From contig NZ_JAFCKF010000010.1 in the NCBI RefSeq assembly GCF_018130545.1, positions 186,001 through 250,000 on the forward strand: a stretch of DNA of 64,000 bases, in the 5' to 3' direction. A program made the position numbers and the translations under genes. The first letter of the stretch is position 1; each line of letters begins with the position of its first letter. Below the pieces are notes generated by a model. It did no database searches. It was not told the DNA's origin and saw nothing but the letters and a program-made list of their open reading frames with translations. This document shows, in pieces, positions 1 to 7,264 of this stretch. The stretch is from Bradyrhizobium tropiciagri. GTDB lineage: Bacteria > Pseudomonadota > Alphaproteobacteria > Rhizobiales > Xanthobacteraceae.

Positions 1-1
1 C

Positions 2-1297
2 GTCCAGCATGTGATCGTGGCCGACCGCGGCGGGCTTGGCATCGACACTCCTATGCGAATGGATCGCGACCACTGGTGGGATGAGATCGCGAAGGAGGCG
101 ACAAACCTTCCGACCGTCGAGATGGACGCGGAAGATCCCGCCATCCTTCTCTATACGTCCGGAACGACTGGCGAACCAAAGGGCTGCGTGTGGACGCATA
201 TCAGCTTCATTGGCTCGATGGTGACGCGGGATATGATCATCTGCGGCGACTTCAAGCCAACCGACCTGTTTTTCTTCTTCAGTGACATGGGGTGGATGGT
301 GGGCGCGATGTGCGCCTGCATTCCGAGCTTCGCCGGCGGCAGGCTGCTCGTCGCCGAGGGGACCCCCGATTATCCCGATACGGGACGCTTCTGGCGCCTG
401 ATCGCCGATCACCAGGTCACCTATCTCGGTGTTTCGCCGACCATTGTGCGCGGCATGATGCGCCATGGCGAGGAAGTCGACGGATACGACCTCTCCAGCC
501 TGCGGATAACGGCTTCGGGCGGCGAGGCCTGGACCGAAACGCCGTGGCGATGGTTCTTCGAGCACGTCTGCAAGTCGAAGATTCCGATCATCAACATTTC
601 CGGCGGAACGGAAGTCGGCGGATGCATCTTCACCGGCACCCCGAACCATCCGATGAACCCGTGTTCGTTCTCCCGGCCGGCCCTCGGCGTCGGCGCAGAT
701 ATCGTCGACATGGCGGGTAGCCCTGTCCCCGACGGTGAGGTCGGCGAATTGGTGCTGCGTCATGCATCGATCGGGCTGACCAAGAGCCTGTGGAAGGGCG
801 ACCAGCGCTATCTCGAGAGCTACTGGAACACGATTCCGGGAATCTGGGTGCATGGCGACTTTGCCATGCGCGGCAAGGACGGCCTCTATTATATTCTTGG
901 CCGCTCGGACGACACTCTCAAGATCTCGGGCAAGCGCGTCGGACCGGCGGAGCTCGAGGGCGTGCTGACCGCAACCGGCAAGGTTGCGGAAGCCGCCGTC
1001 TTCAGCGTCCCGCACCCTGTCAAAGGCTCCGCTATCGTGTGTGCCTGCGTGCCGAGCCCCGGTACAAAGGATTCACGCGTGCTGTCAGAAGAGCTCGCCC
1101 AAGCCCTGGTGCACGGAATGGGCACCTCGTACCGCCCGGAAAGGGTGTTGCTGGTCGATGACCTGCCGAAAACGCGCAACATGAAGATCATGCGCCGTGT
1201 GCTCCGCGCAGTGTTCGAGAACAAGGACCCCGGCGATCTGTCGGCGCTGGCCAATCCCGAGGCGATCGAGCACATTCGCCAGAAGCTCAAAGTGTAA
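2..1297 (+). CDS. Acyl-CoA synthetase, acetyl/propionyl-CoA-synthetase type, 5' truncated by window edge
   Basis: AMP-forming acid:CoA ligase, expected to activate a carboxylic acid through an acyl-adenylate in the cytoplasm. The reading frame is already open at base 2, so the N-terminus lies outside the window; 431 residues remain. The P-loop YTSGTTGEPKG is encoded near base 152. The C-terminal part has DDTLKISGKRVGPAELE, which resembles the acetyl-CoA synthetase hinge motif, and KTRNMKIMRRVLR near the end, which carries the Lys expected to catalyse adenylation. This places it nearer to the AcsA/PrpE/acetoacetyl-CoA synthetase branch than to long-chain ligases. It converges on a crotonase gene, with a 12-bp stem-loop between them. 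Substrate unknown; family assignment is firm. Confidence 0.88.
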   Translation, partial: VQHVIVADRGGLGIDTPMRMDRDHWWDEIAKEATNLPTVEMDAEDPAILLYTSGTTGEPKGCVWTHISFIGSMVTRDMIICGDFKPTDLFFFFSDMGWMVGAMCACIPSFAGGRLLVAEGTPDYPDTGRFWRLIADHQVTYLGVSPTIVRGMMRHGEEVDGYDLSSLRITASGGEAWTETPWRWFFEHVCKSKIPIINISGGTEVGGCIFTGTPNHPMNPCSFSRPALGVGADIVDMAGSPVPDGEVGELVLRHASIGLTKSLWKGDQRYLESYWNTIPGIWVHGDFAMRGKDGLYYILGRSDDTLKISGKRVGPAELEGVLTATGKVAEAAVFSVPHPVKGSAIVCACVPSPGTKDSRVLSEELAQALVHGMGTSYRPERVLLVDDLPKTRNMKIMRRVLRAVFENKDPGDLSALANPEAIEHIRQKLKV

Positions 1298-1351
1298 CAG
1301 TCGGCCCGGACTGGTCCGGACCGGGCAACGTCCGCATAGTGCGAAGCAAGG

Positions 1352-1384
1352 CGTCAAGGCAACCACAAGTGAGTTGCCTTGACG
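1352..1384. terminator. Bidirectional terminator-like stem-loop between convergent genes
   Basis: Perfect 12-bp inverted repeat, arms CGTCAAGGCAAC (1352-1363) and GTTGCCTTGACG (1373-1384), 9-nt loop. It lies between the stop of the upstream synthetase (1297) and the stop of the minus-strand crotonase (1399). There is no strong U-tract, so it may be a Rho-assisted or 3'-end-protecting hairpin. A second shorter palindrome, GGTCCGGACC, is at 1313-1322. Confidence 0.6.
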
Positions 1385-1398
1385 AGACATGGGCGAAT

Positions 1399-2208
1399 CT
1401 AGATCGGGCAATCCTTGGGGAACGCAGGCTTGCGCTTCTCGAGGTGCGAGGCCAGCCCTTCGCGAGCCTCATTGCCGGCAAAGCCGAGGATCTCGAGCGC
1501 AGTGGACGTGTCGAACAGCGGCCCGTTGACGCGAAGCCAGTTGTTCAACGCATATTTGGTCCAGCGGATCGCACTCTGCGCACCCGTTGCGAGATCCCGC
1601 GCTGTTTCCAACGCGATGTTTTGCAGCTCCGCATCTTCGACGCACAGCGAAACCAGGCCGATCCGCTCGGCTTCCTCACCCGACAACGGCTTGCATGTGA
1701 GCAGATAGTACTTTGCCTTCGCCAGCCCGCAGAGCAGCGGCCAGATGATGCATGCGACGTCGCCAGCGGCGACACCGAGCCTGGTGTGCCCATCGACGAT
1801 CCGCGCCGATTTGCCACAGATCGACACGTCGGCAAGGATCCCCACCACGAGGCCGGCTCCCACGGCGACACCGTTGATCGCCGAGATGATGGGCTTGTTG
1901 CAGTTGATGACATTGTAGACGAGATCCTTGGCCTCCTTCCAGGTCGCCATCCGCGCGGCCGGATTGTCGAGCAGCGACTTGATCAGCTCGAAATCGCCGC
2001 CAGCCGAGAATGCCTTGCCCGCCCCCGTGACAATCACGGCGTTGATGTCGGGGTCGCTGTCGATGTCTCTCCAGATGTGGGTGAGCTGTGTATGGGTCTC
2101 GGCGTCGACGGAATTGTAGGTCTCCGGTCGGTCGAAGGTGATCCGAAGGATCCGTTCAGCCGGATAGTCGAGCTTCAATCTCGTGTAGGCCGCGTATCGA
2201 TTGGACAT
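1399..2208 (-). CDS. Enoyl-CoA hydratase/isomerase family protein (269 aa)
   Basis: Crotonase-fold enzyme acting on a CoA thioester. Oxyanion-hole segments are visible as [11 protein letters not shown] and [19 protein letters not shown]. Where classical hydratases have PE.LG.iPGAGG, this protein reads [19 protein letters not shown], so the first catalytic Glu is missing, and the second Glu position is not conserved either; an Asp in AGDV is the nearest acidic residue. The product at 54607-55416 is also 269 residues and has the same AGDGG..WPLL arrangement, so the two are paralogues. The gene is divergent from the synthetase at 2339, with a palindromic operator between them. The reaction may not be simple hydration. 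Confidence 0.85.
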   Translation of the reverse strand: MSNRYAAYTRLKLDYPAERILRITFDRPETYNSVDAETHTQLTHIWRDIDSDPDINAVIVTGAGKAFSAGGDFELIKSLLDNPAARMATWKEAKDLVYNVINCNKPIISAINGVAVGAGLVVGILADVSICGKSARIVDGHTRLGVAAGDVACIIWPLLCGLAKAKYYLLTCKPLSGEEAERIGLVSLCVEDAELQNIALETARDLATGAQSAIRWTKYALNNWLRVNGPLFDTSTALEILGFAGNEAREGLASHLEKRKPAFPKDCPI

Positions 2209-2250
2209 ATTGATCTTCCCGCTCTTGGCGCATAAGAAGCGCTACCAATT

Positions 2251-2272
2251 AATTCTAACAGATGTTAGAATT
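2251..2272. promoter_or_regulatory. Palindromic operator, copy A
   Basis: AATTCTAACA (2251-2260), GA, TGTTAGAATT (2263-2272): 10-bp perfect arms. It sits 43 bp upstream of the crotonase start (2208) and 67 bp upstream of the synthetase start (2339), where one repressor could act on both divergent promoters. The same 20-bp core recurs at 5513-5532. Size and symmetry are TetR-like; no TetR gene is in the window. Confidence 0.75.
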
Positions 2273-2338
2273 TACAATCGGCCGGCGCAAGCACTGGTTC
2301 GAAACAAGAATATCAAAAGAGCGCTCGAGGAAACGTTG

Positions 2339-3880
2339 ATGGAAACCGGCCTCAATATCCAGACCGACGGCGGATCCGGCATCGGAACCGTCGGTGCGCT
2401 GTTCGAGGCCTGCGCGGAGCTTCACGCCCACAGGCTTGCGATCGAATACCGCGACCGGCTCGTAACCTACGGCGAGTTACGCGACCGGGTCCGTCGGCTA
2501 ACTGCCCTGCTTGCGGCGCGGGGCCTGCAACGGGGCGACCGGCTCGGCTTGCTGTCGCGCAACCGCCCCGAATACCTGGAGATCGAGCTGGCTGCCGCCA
2601 ATCTCGGGATCATCACGGCTTGTCTTAACTGGCGGTTGTCGGAGCGCGAGCTCTCCTATTGCATCGAGCTGGTGTCGCCCAAGCTGCTCCTGATCGAGGT
2701 CGACCTCGCAGCAGGCCTCCCGCCGGCTGTCAGGGCGAATCCAATCCTGGAGATTGGGCCTCAATACGAAAGCGAGCTCGCCCGACAGGATGGGCGGGCT
2801 TGCCCGTCCATCGCCCAACCGGAAGATGGGCTCGTCATTCTCTACACCAGCGGAACGACCGGCCTGCCGAAAGGTGCCGTGATTTCGCACCGCGCAATGG
2901 TGATGCGGGCGCTGGTGTTTTCTTCCGAGCTCGGCATCGCACCGCACGACACGTTCGTCGCATGGGCACCGCTGTTCCACATGGCCTCGACCGATCATGC
3001 GTTGGCCACCCTGCTGCGAGGTGGAACCGTCGTCGTGATCGACGGCTTCCAGCTGGAGCCGTTGCTGGCGGCGGTCTCCCAACACCACATTGGTTGGCTG
3101 GTTCTCATTCCCGGCATGGTGGAGGCCCTTATCGATGGCCTGAAAGCGCAACGCACCAAAGTGAAAGGCGTGCGGGTCTGCGGAGCCATGGCGGATCTTG
3201 TCGCCCCACATGCCATTGCCGAGGTCACCCAGCTGCTCGGCGCGCCCTATCTTAACAGCTTCGGTTCGACCGAGACCGGCCTGCCGCCGGCGACGCGAGC
3301 GCTGATTGCGCCCGGCGATGTGCCAACGAGGCTGTCCAAACGGCAAAATGCGTTCTGCCAGATCAAGCTGGTGGATACCTCCGACAACGAGGTCGCAGCC
3401 GGCGAGCCCGGCGAGCTGGCCATCCGCAGCCCGACGCTGTTCTCGGGCTATTGGCGCGCCAACGAGACCAACGCGCGCGACTTCCGCGGCGGCTGGTTTC
3501 ACATGGGCGACGTGTTCAGGCGCAACACCGACGGATCGCTCGATTTCGTCGACCGTGCCAAATACCTGATCAAATCAGGTGGCGAGAATATCTATCCCGC
3601 CGAAATCGAGCGTGTCCTGCTCGGTGATGACCGGATCGCGGAAGTCGCAGTCGTCCGCGCTGCCGACCCAAGGTGGGGAGAAGCCCCGGTCGCCTTTGTC
3701 GCCTGCCGCGAAGGGGTTGTGATGACGGAGGCCGAACTCACGGAGCTGTGCCGCCGGGAACTGGCAAGCTACAAGCGGCCGCGCGAATTTCGCTTCATTG
3801 CCTTTGGTGAATTCCCTCGCTCGACAAGCGGCAAGGTCCAGCGCCACGAACTCGAGCGCCTGTTGAAAGCTTCGACATGA
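2339..3880 (+). CDS. AMP-dependent acyl-CoA synthetase (513 aa)
   Basis: Class I adenylate-forming CoA ligase of the fatty-acid/aromatic-acid type. The P-loop ILYTSGTTGLPKG is about one third in, the hinge region reads RAKYLIKSGGENIYPAEIERVL, and the C-terminal catalytic Lys is in PRSTSGKVQRHELERLL. ATG 2339 is chosen because GAGGA (2327-2331) precedes it and the palindromic operator then lies in untranslated leader; an in-frame ATG at 2201 would place the operator inside the coding sequence. It overlaps the next gene by ATGA, so translation is probably coupled. It likely supplies the CoA thioester used by the thiolase-like protein, carboxylase and crotonases downstream. Confidence 0.92.
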   Translation: METGLNIQTDGGSGIGTVGALFEACAELHAHRLAIEYRDRLVTYGELRDRVRRLTALLAARGLQRGDRLGLLSRNRPEYLEIELAAANLGIITACLNWRLSERELSYCIELVSPKLLLIEVDLAAGLPPAVRANPILEIGPQYESELARQDGRACPSIAQPEDGLVILYTSGTTGLPKGAVISHRAMVMRALVFSSELGIAPHDTFVAWAPLFHMASTDHALATLLRGGTVVVIDGFQLEPLLAAVSQHHIGWLVLIPGMVEALIDGLKAQRTKVKGVRVCGAMADLVAPHAIAEVTQLLGAPYLNSFGSTETGLPPATRALIAPGDVPTRLSKRQNAFCQIKLVDTSDNEVAAGEPGELAIRSPTLFSGYWRANETNARDFRGGWFHMGDVFRRNTDGSLDFVDRAKYLIKSGGENIYPAEIERVLLGDDRIAEVAVVRAADPRWGEAPVAFVACREGVVMTEAELTELCRRELASYKRPREFRFIAFGEFPRSTSGKVQRHELERLLKAST

Positions 3881-5058
3881 GCGACACCAGCCTCAGAGGA
3901 AAGGTTGCCGTCATCGGCATCGGATTATCAGCGGTCGGCAAGGTGCCAGGCCGCAGTCCGCTCTCGCTTGCCGCAGAGGCAGCCAGAAACGCGCTTGCCG
4001 ATGCCGGGGTCGCCAAGGGCGAGGTGGACGGCGTGCTGTCGAGCCACGCCTTCGCCTCACCGTTCCATCGCTTCAGCGTTGCCTTCAGCGAATATCTTGG
4101 AATCCGGCCGACATTCTCGAACACGTTGCAGGTGTCCGGCGCCACGGCGGCGACGATGTTCAGCATTGGTGCGGCCGCCATTCACGGCGGTCTCGCCAAG
4201 GTGGTGCTGCTGGTCGCGGCCGACAGTCTCATGACGGGACTGACGCCGGACCTGGCGCTGCGTTCGCTCACGGAAAGCCGCGATCAACAATACGAGATGC
4301 CGTTCGGCATTCCGGTTGCCAACACCTTCGCAATGACCGCGCACCGGCATATGAGGGAGTTCGGCACCACGCCAGAGCAGCTGGCGGAGGTCGCCGTCGT
4401 GCACAGGCGTCACGCGGCGCGGACCCCCGGTGCACAACAGACCGCACCGATCACCATAGCAGACGTGCTGAATTCGCCGATGGTCACCACGCCCTATCAC
4501 AAGCTCGACTGCTCGCTGATCTCGGACGGCGGCGCGGCGTTTGTCCTCACATCGGCCGAACATGCGAAGGCCCTCGGGATCGGGAAGCCGATCTACATCC
4601 TCGGTTGCGGAGAATGCTACACCCACGAGCACATCTTCCTGATGCCGTCCCTGACCACGACCGGAGCCGTCGAGTCCGGCCGGAGGGCGTATGCAATGGC
4701 CGGCTACCAGCCGAGCGATATGGATGTCGCCGGCATCTATGATTGCTTCACAGGCACTGTGGTCATGATGCTTGAGGACCTCGGCTTTTGCCGGAAGGGC
4801 GAAGGCGGTCCGTTCGTCGCCGACGGACAGATGAGCTACGGCGGCCAGATACCCTCCAACACCCATGGCGGCTTGCTGTCATTCGCACATTCCGGAATGC
4901 CCGGTGCCCTGTTCCACTTCCATGAGGTGATCGCGCAGCTGCGCGGTCAATGCGACCAGCGGCAGGTCGAACGCGCCGCACTTGGGTTGGTGCACAGCCT
5001 CGGCGCGGGATTCGCCACCAACGCCACGACCATTCTCGGCACGGAGGGAACGTTGTGA
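3877..5058 (+). CDS. Thiolase-fold protein, SCP-x/lipid-transfer type (393 aa)
   Basis: Thiolase superfamily member related to SCP-x/Ltp proteins. N-terminal KVAVIGIG, central AAAIHGGLAKVVLLVAAD, and C-terminal NTHGGLLSFAHSG and LGAGFATNATTILGTE are recognisable. The segment that normally carries the nucleophilic Cys reads QVSGATAATM (residues 85-94) and contains no Cys, and the C-terminal CxG motif is absent. This is expected of Ltp2-like retro-aldolases rather than true beta-ketothiolases. It overlaps the DUF35 gene by TGATG, matching the established pairing of such proteins with a DUF35 partner. It may release a short unit from a beta-hydroxyacyl-CoA; the aldolase role is inference. Confidence 0.85.
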   Translation: MSDTSLRGKVAVIGIGLSAVGKVPGRSPLSLAAEAARNALADAGVAKGEVDGVLSSHAFASPFHRFSVAFSEYLGIRPTFSNTLQVSGATAATMFSIGAAAIHGGLAKVVLLVAADSLMTGLTPDLALRSLTESRDQQYEMPFGIPVANTFAMTAHRHMREFGTTPEQLAEVAVVHRRHAARTPGAQQTAPITIADVLNSPMVTTPYHKLDCSLISDGGAAFVLTSAEHAKALGIGKPIYILGCGECYTHEHIFLMPSLTTTGAVESGRRAYAMAGYQPSDMDVAGIYDCFTGTVVMMLEDLGFCRKGEGGPFVADGQMSYGGQIPSNTHGGLLSFAHSGMPGALFHFHEVIAQLRGQCDQRQVERAALGLVHSLGAGFATNATTILGTEGTL

Positions 5059-5474
5059 TGGCACCCGAGGATTCCACGCGAAAGCCCCTGCCCGCACCGG
5101 ATGCCGATACGACCACGTTCTGGCTGGGCTTGCGACATGGCAAGCTCCTGCTGCAGCACTGCCGCCGATGCCGGAACGTGCAGTACTACCAGCAAGCCAC
5201 TTGTCGCGAATGCGGCGGCGATGAGCTCGAGCACCGGCCGGCAACCGGCCGCGGCAAGGTACACTCCTTCAGCGTGGTCCATCGAGCTCCTGGTCCCGCA
5301 TTCAAGGCGGATGTCCCCTATGCCGTGTTGCTCGTCGAGCTCGCGGAAGGGCCGCGCATGATCAGCACCTTGACGGGAAGCGATCCGGAGGACGTCACCT
5401 TTGACATGGAGGTCGAGCTCGCATTCGACCAGGTGTCTGACGACATAACCCTGCCCCGCTTCCGGAAAGCCTGA
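5058..5474 (+). CDS. DUF35 Zn-ribbon/OB-fold protein, thiolase partner (138 aa)
   Basis: Small two-domain protein: an N-terminal zinc ribbon with two CxxC pairs (HCRRCRNV and TCRECGG, about residues 34-53) followed by an OB-fold half with GRGKVHSFSVVH and PYAVLLVELAEGPRMISTL. In characterised systems the DUF35 domain binds acyl-CoA and assembles with an SCP-x-type thiolase or aldolase. The start overlaps the thiolase stop (TGATG at 5056-5060), which suggests co-translation and a stable complex. A second pair of the same type is at 43592-45231. Confidence 0.87.
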   Translation: MAPEDSTRKPLPAPDADTTTFWLGLRHGKLLLQHCRRCRNVQYYQQATCRECGGDELEHRPATGRGKVHSFSVVHRAPGPAFKADVPYAVLLVELAEGPRMISTLTGSDPEDVTFDMEVELAFDQVSDDITLPRFRKA

Positions 5475-5512
5475 GGACCAGCATGAGTTCTGCTTGCATC
5501 CACGCGCTATCG

Positions 5513-5532
5513 ATTCTAACAATTGTTAGAAT
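5513..5532. promoter_or_regulatory. Palindromic operator, copy B
   Basis: ATTCTAACAATTGTTAGAAT, a perfect 20-bp palindrome. It matches copy A at every position except the two central bases. It lies about 109 bp upstream of the carboxylase start, so the carboxylase block probably has its own promoter under the same repressor. Confidence 0.75.
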
Positions 5533-5640
5533 TTTGCCGTGCCGCGATTTTGTAGCACTCGCATCGCCAACCCACCGGTCGTTTCATACTCGCGGCAAGC
5601 CATCCATCGGCTTGCCCCACAGCCGCCAGGACCTCCCGCA

Positions 5641-7248
5641 ATGGCAATCATGAAATCGGACGTCGTCACCTCGACCGAGGAATACGCCCGCAACCGCAGC
5701 GCCTATGCCGAGCGTGTTGCGGATCTCAGGCGGCGCCGCGCTGCGGCAGCGCTCGGCGGTCCGGAACGGGCGCGCAAGCTTCACAAGGAACGTGATCAGC
5801 TGCTGCCGCGCGAGCGGATCGCGGCACTGATCGATCCCGGATCCCCATTCCTCGAATTCTGTCAACTGGCCGGCGAAGGCCTGTACGAGGGCGTGCCGCC
5901 CGGCGGCAGCATCATCACCGGCGTCGGAATGATCTCCGATCGTCCCTGCATGATCATCGCCAACGAGCCTACCGTAAAGGGCGGCACCTACTACGGTATC
6001 ACCTGCAAGAAGCATGTTCGTGCGCAGCGCTTCGCCTGGCAGCACCGCCTGCCCTGCGTGACGCTGGTCCAATCCGGCGGCGCCAACCTGCCCGACCAGC
6101 CCAATATCTTCCCTGACGATGGCCAGTTTGGCTCGATCTTTTACAACCAGGTCAGAATGTCGGCTGAAGGCATCCCGCAGATTGCGGTGGTGCACGGTCC
6201 TTCTACCGCCGGAGGAGCCTACATTCCCGCCTTGAGCGATGAGACCGTGATCATCCGAAACCAGGGCGCCATGTTCCTCGGCGGGCCGCAGCTGGTCTAT
6301 GCGGCAACTCGCGAAGAGGTCGGCATCGAGGCACTCGGCGGCGGCGAGATGCATAGCCGGGTGAGCGGCGTCACTGATCATCTCGCCGAGAACGACGCCC
6401 ATGCAATTGCCATCACGCGCGAGATCGTCGCCAGTCTCGGCGAGATTCCGCGGCAAAGCCGAACCGTCGCTCCGGTGCGTGCACCACAATTCGACCCCAA
6501 CGAAATCTACGGCCTGATCAGTTCGGATCCACGCATTCCCACCAATAATCGCGACGTCCTTGCGCGTCTCGTAGACGGCAGTGAATTCCACGAGTTCAAG
6601 CCGCTTTATGGCGATACGCTGGTGACCGGCTTCGCACGGATCATGGGCTTCGAGATCGGCATCCTCTGCAATAACGGCGTCCTGTTCTCCGAAAGTGCGC
6701 TGAAGGCCACGCACTTCATCGAGCTGTGCTGCAAGCGCGACATTCCGCTGCTGTTCATGGCCGACGTCACGGGCTTCATGGTTGGCCGCGAAGCCGAGGA
6801 AGGCGGCATTACCAAAAACGGCGCGAAGATGATTACGGCAATGGCGAGCGCCAACGTCCCGAAATACACGCTGATCATGGGCAATGCCTACGGCGCGGGT
6901 TACCTCGCCATGTGCGGCCGGGCGTTCCGGCCGAACGCCATGATGATGTGGCCAAATGCCCGTTCCGCCATCATGGGTCCCGACCAGGCCGCGACCACGC
7001 TCGCGATGGTTCGTGACGAGGTGCACAAACGCGAAGGCACGACCTGGAAGGAAGGCGAGCGCGAGGCCTACATGACGCCGACCCGGCGGACATTCGAGGA
7101 TTTCGCCAATGCCTACAATTTCGCCCGCAACACCTGGTGCGACATGGTGATCGATCCGCTCGAAACCCGCAATGTGATGGCGCTCTTACTTGACCTCGCC
7201 GGGCGCGTCCCGCGTCAGCACACCGATTTCGGCGTGTTCCGGATGTAG
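5641..7248 (+). CDS. Acyl-CoA carboxylase, carboxyltransferase (beta) subunit (535 aa)
   Basis: Biotin-dependent carboxyltransferase of the methylcrotonyl/geranyl/propionyl-CoA carboxylase family, transferring CO2 from carboxybiotin to an acyl-CoA. Family segments include PLLPRERIAALIDPGSPFLE-like text near residue 50, STAGGAYIPALSDETVI and NAYGAGYLAMCGRAF, which form the acyl-CoA and biotin oxyanion sites. ATG 5641 has AGGA nine bases upstream and gives the usual family length; an upstream GTG at 5539 would start 7 bases after the operator and add an atypical leader. The biotin-carrying subunit follows 16 bp later. No isovaleryl-CoA dehydrogenase or HMG-CoA lyase is nearby, so a leucine role is not supported. 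Substrate unresolved. Confidence 0.92.
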   Translation: MAIMKSDVVTSTEEYARNRSAYAERVADLRRRRAAAALGGPERARKLHKERDQLLPRERIAALIDPGSPFLEFCQLAGEGLYEGVPPGGSIITGVGMISDRPCMIIANEPTVKGGTYYGITCKKHVRAQRFAWQHRLPCVTLVQSGGANLPDQPNIFPDDGQFGSIFYNQVRMSAEGIPQIAVVHGPSTAGGAYIPALSDETVIIRNQGAMFLGGPQLVYAATREEVGIEALGGGEMHSRVSGVTDHLAENDAHAIAITREIVASLGEIPRQSRTVAPVRAPQFDPNEIYGLISSDPRIPTNNRDVLARLVDGSEFHEFKPLYGDTLVTGFARIMGFEIGILCNNGVLFSESALKATHFIELCCKRDIPLLFMADVTGFMVGREAEEGGITKNGAKMITAMASANVPKYTLIMGNAYGAGYLAMCGRAFRPNAMMMWPNARSAIMGPDQAATTLAMVRDEVHKREGTTWKEGEREAYMTPTRRTFEDFANAYNFARNTWCDMVIDPLETRNVMALLLDLAGRVPRQHTDFGVFRM

Positions 7249-7264
7249 ATGCAGGGGATCCGCG

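Noticed and set aside
5539-5640. GTG start for the carboxylase beta subunit
   Set aside because: It begins 7 bases after the operator, adds a Pro/Arg-rich leader absent from the family and has no ribosome site; ATG 5641 has one.
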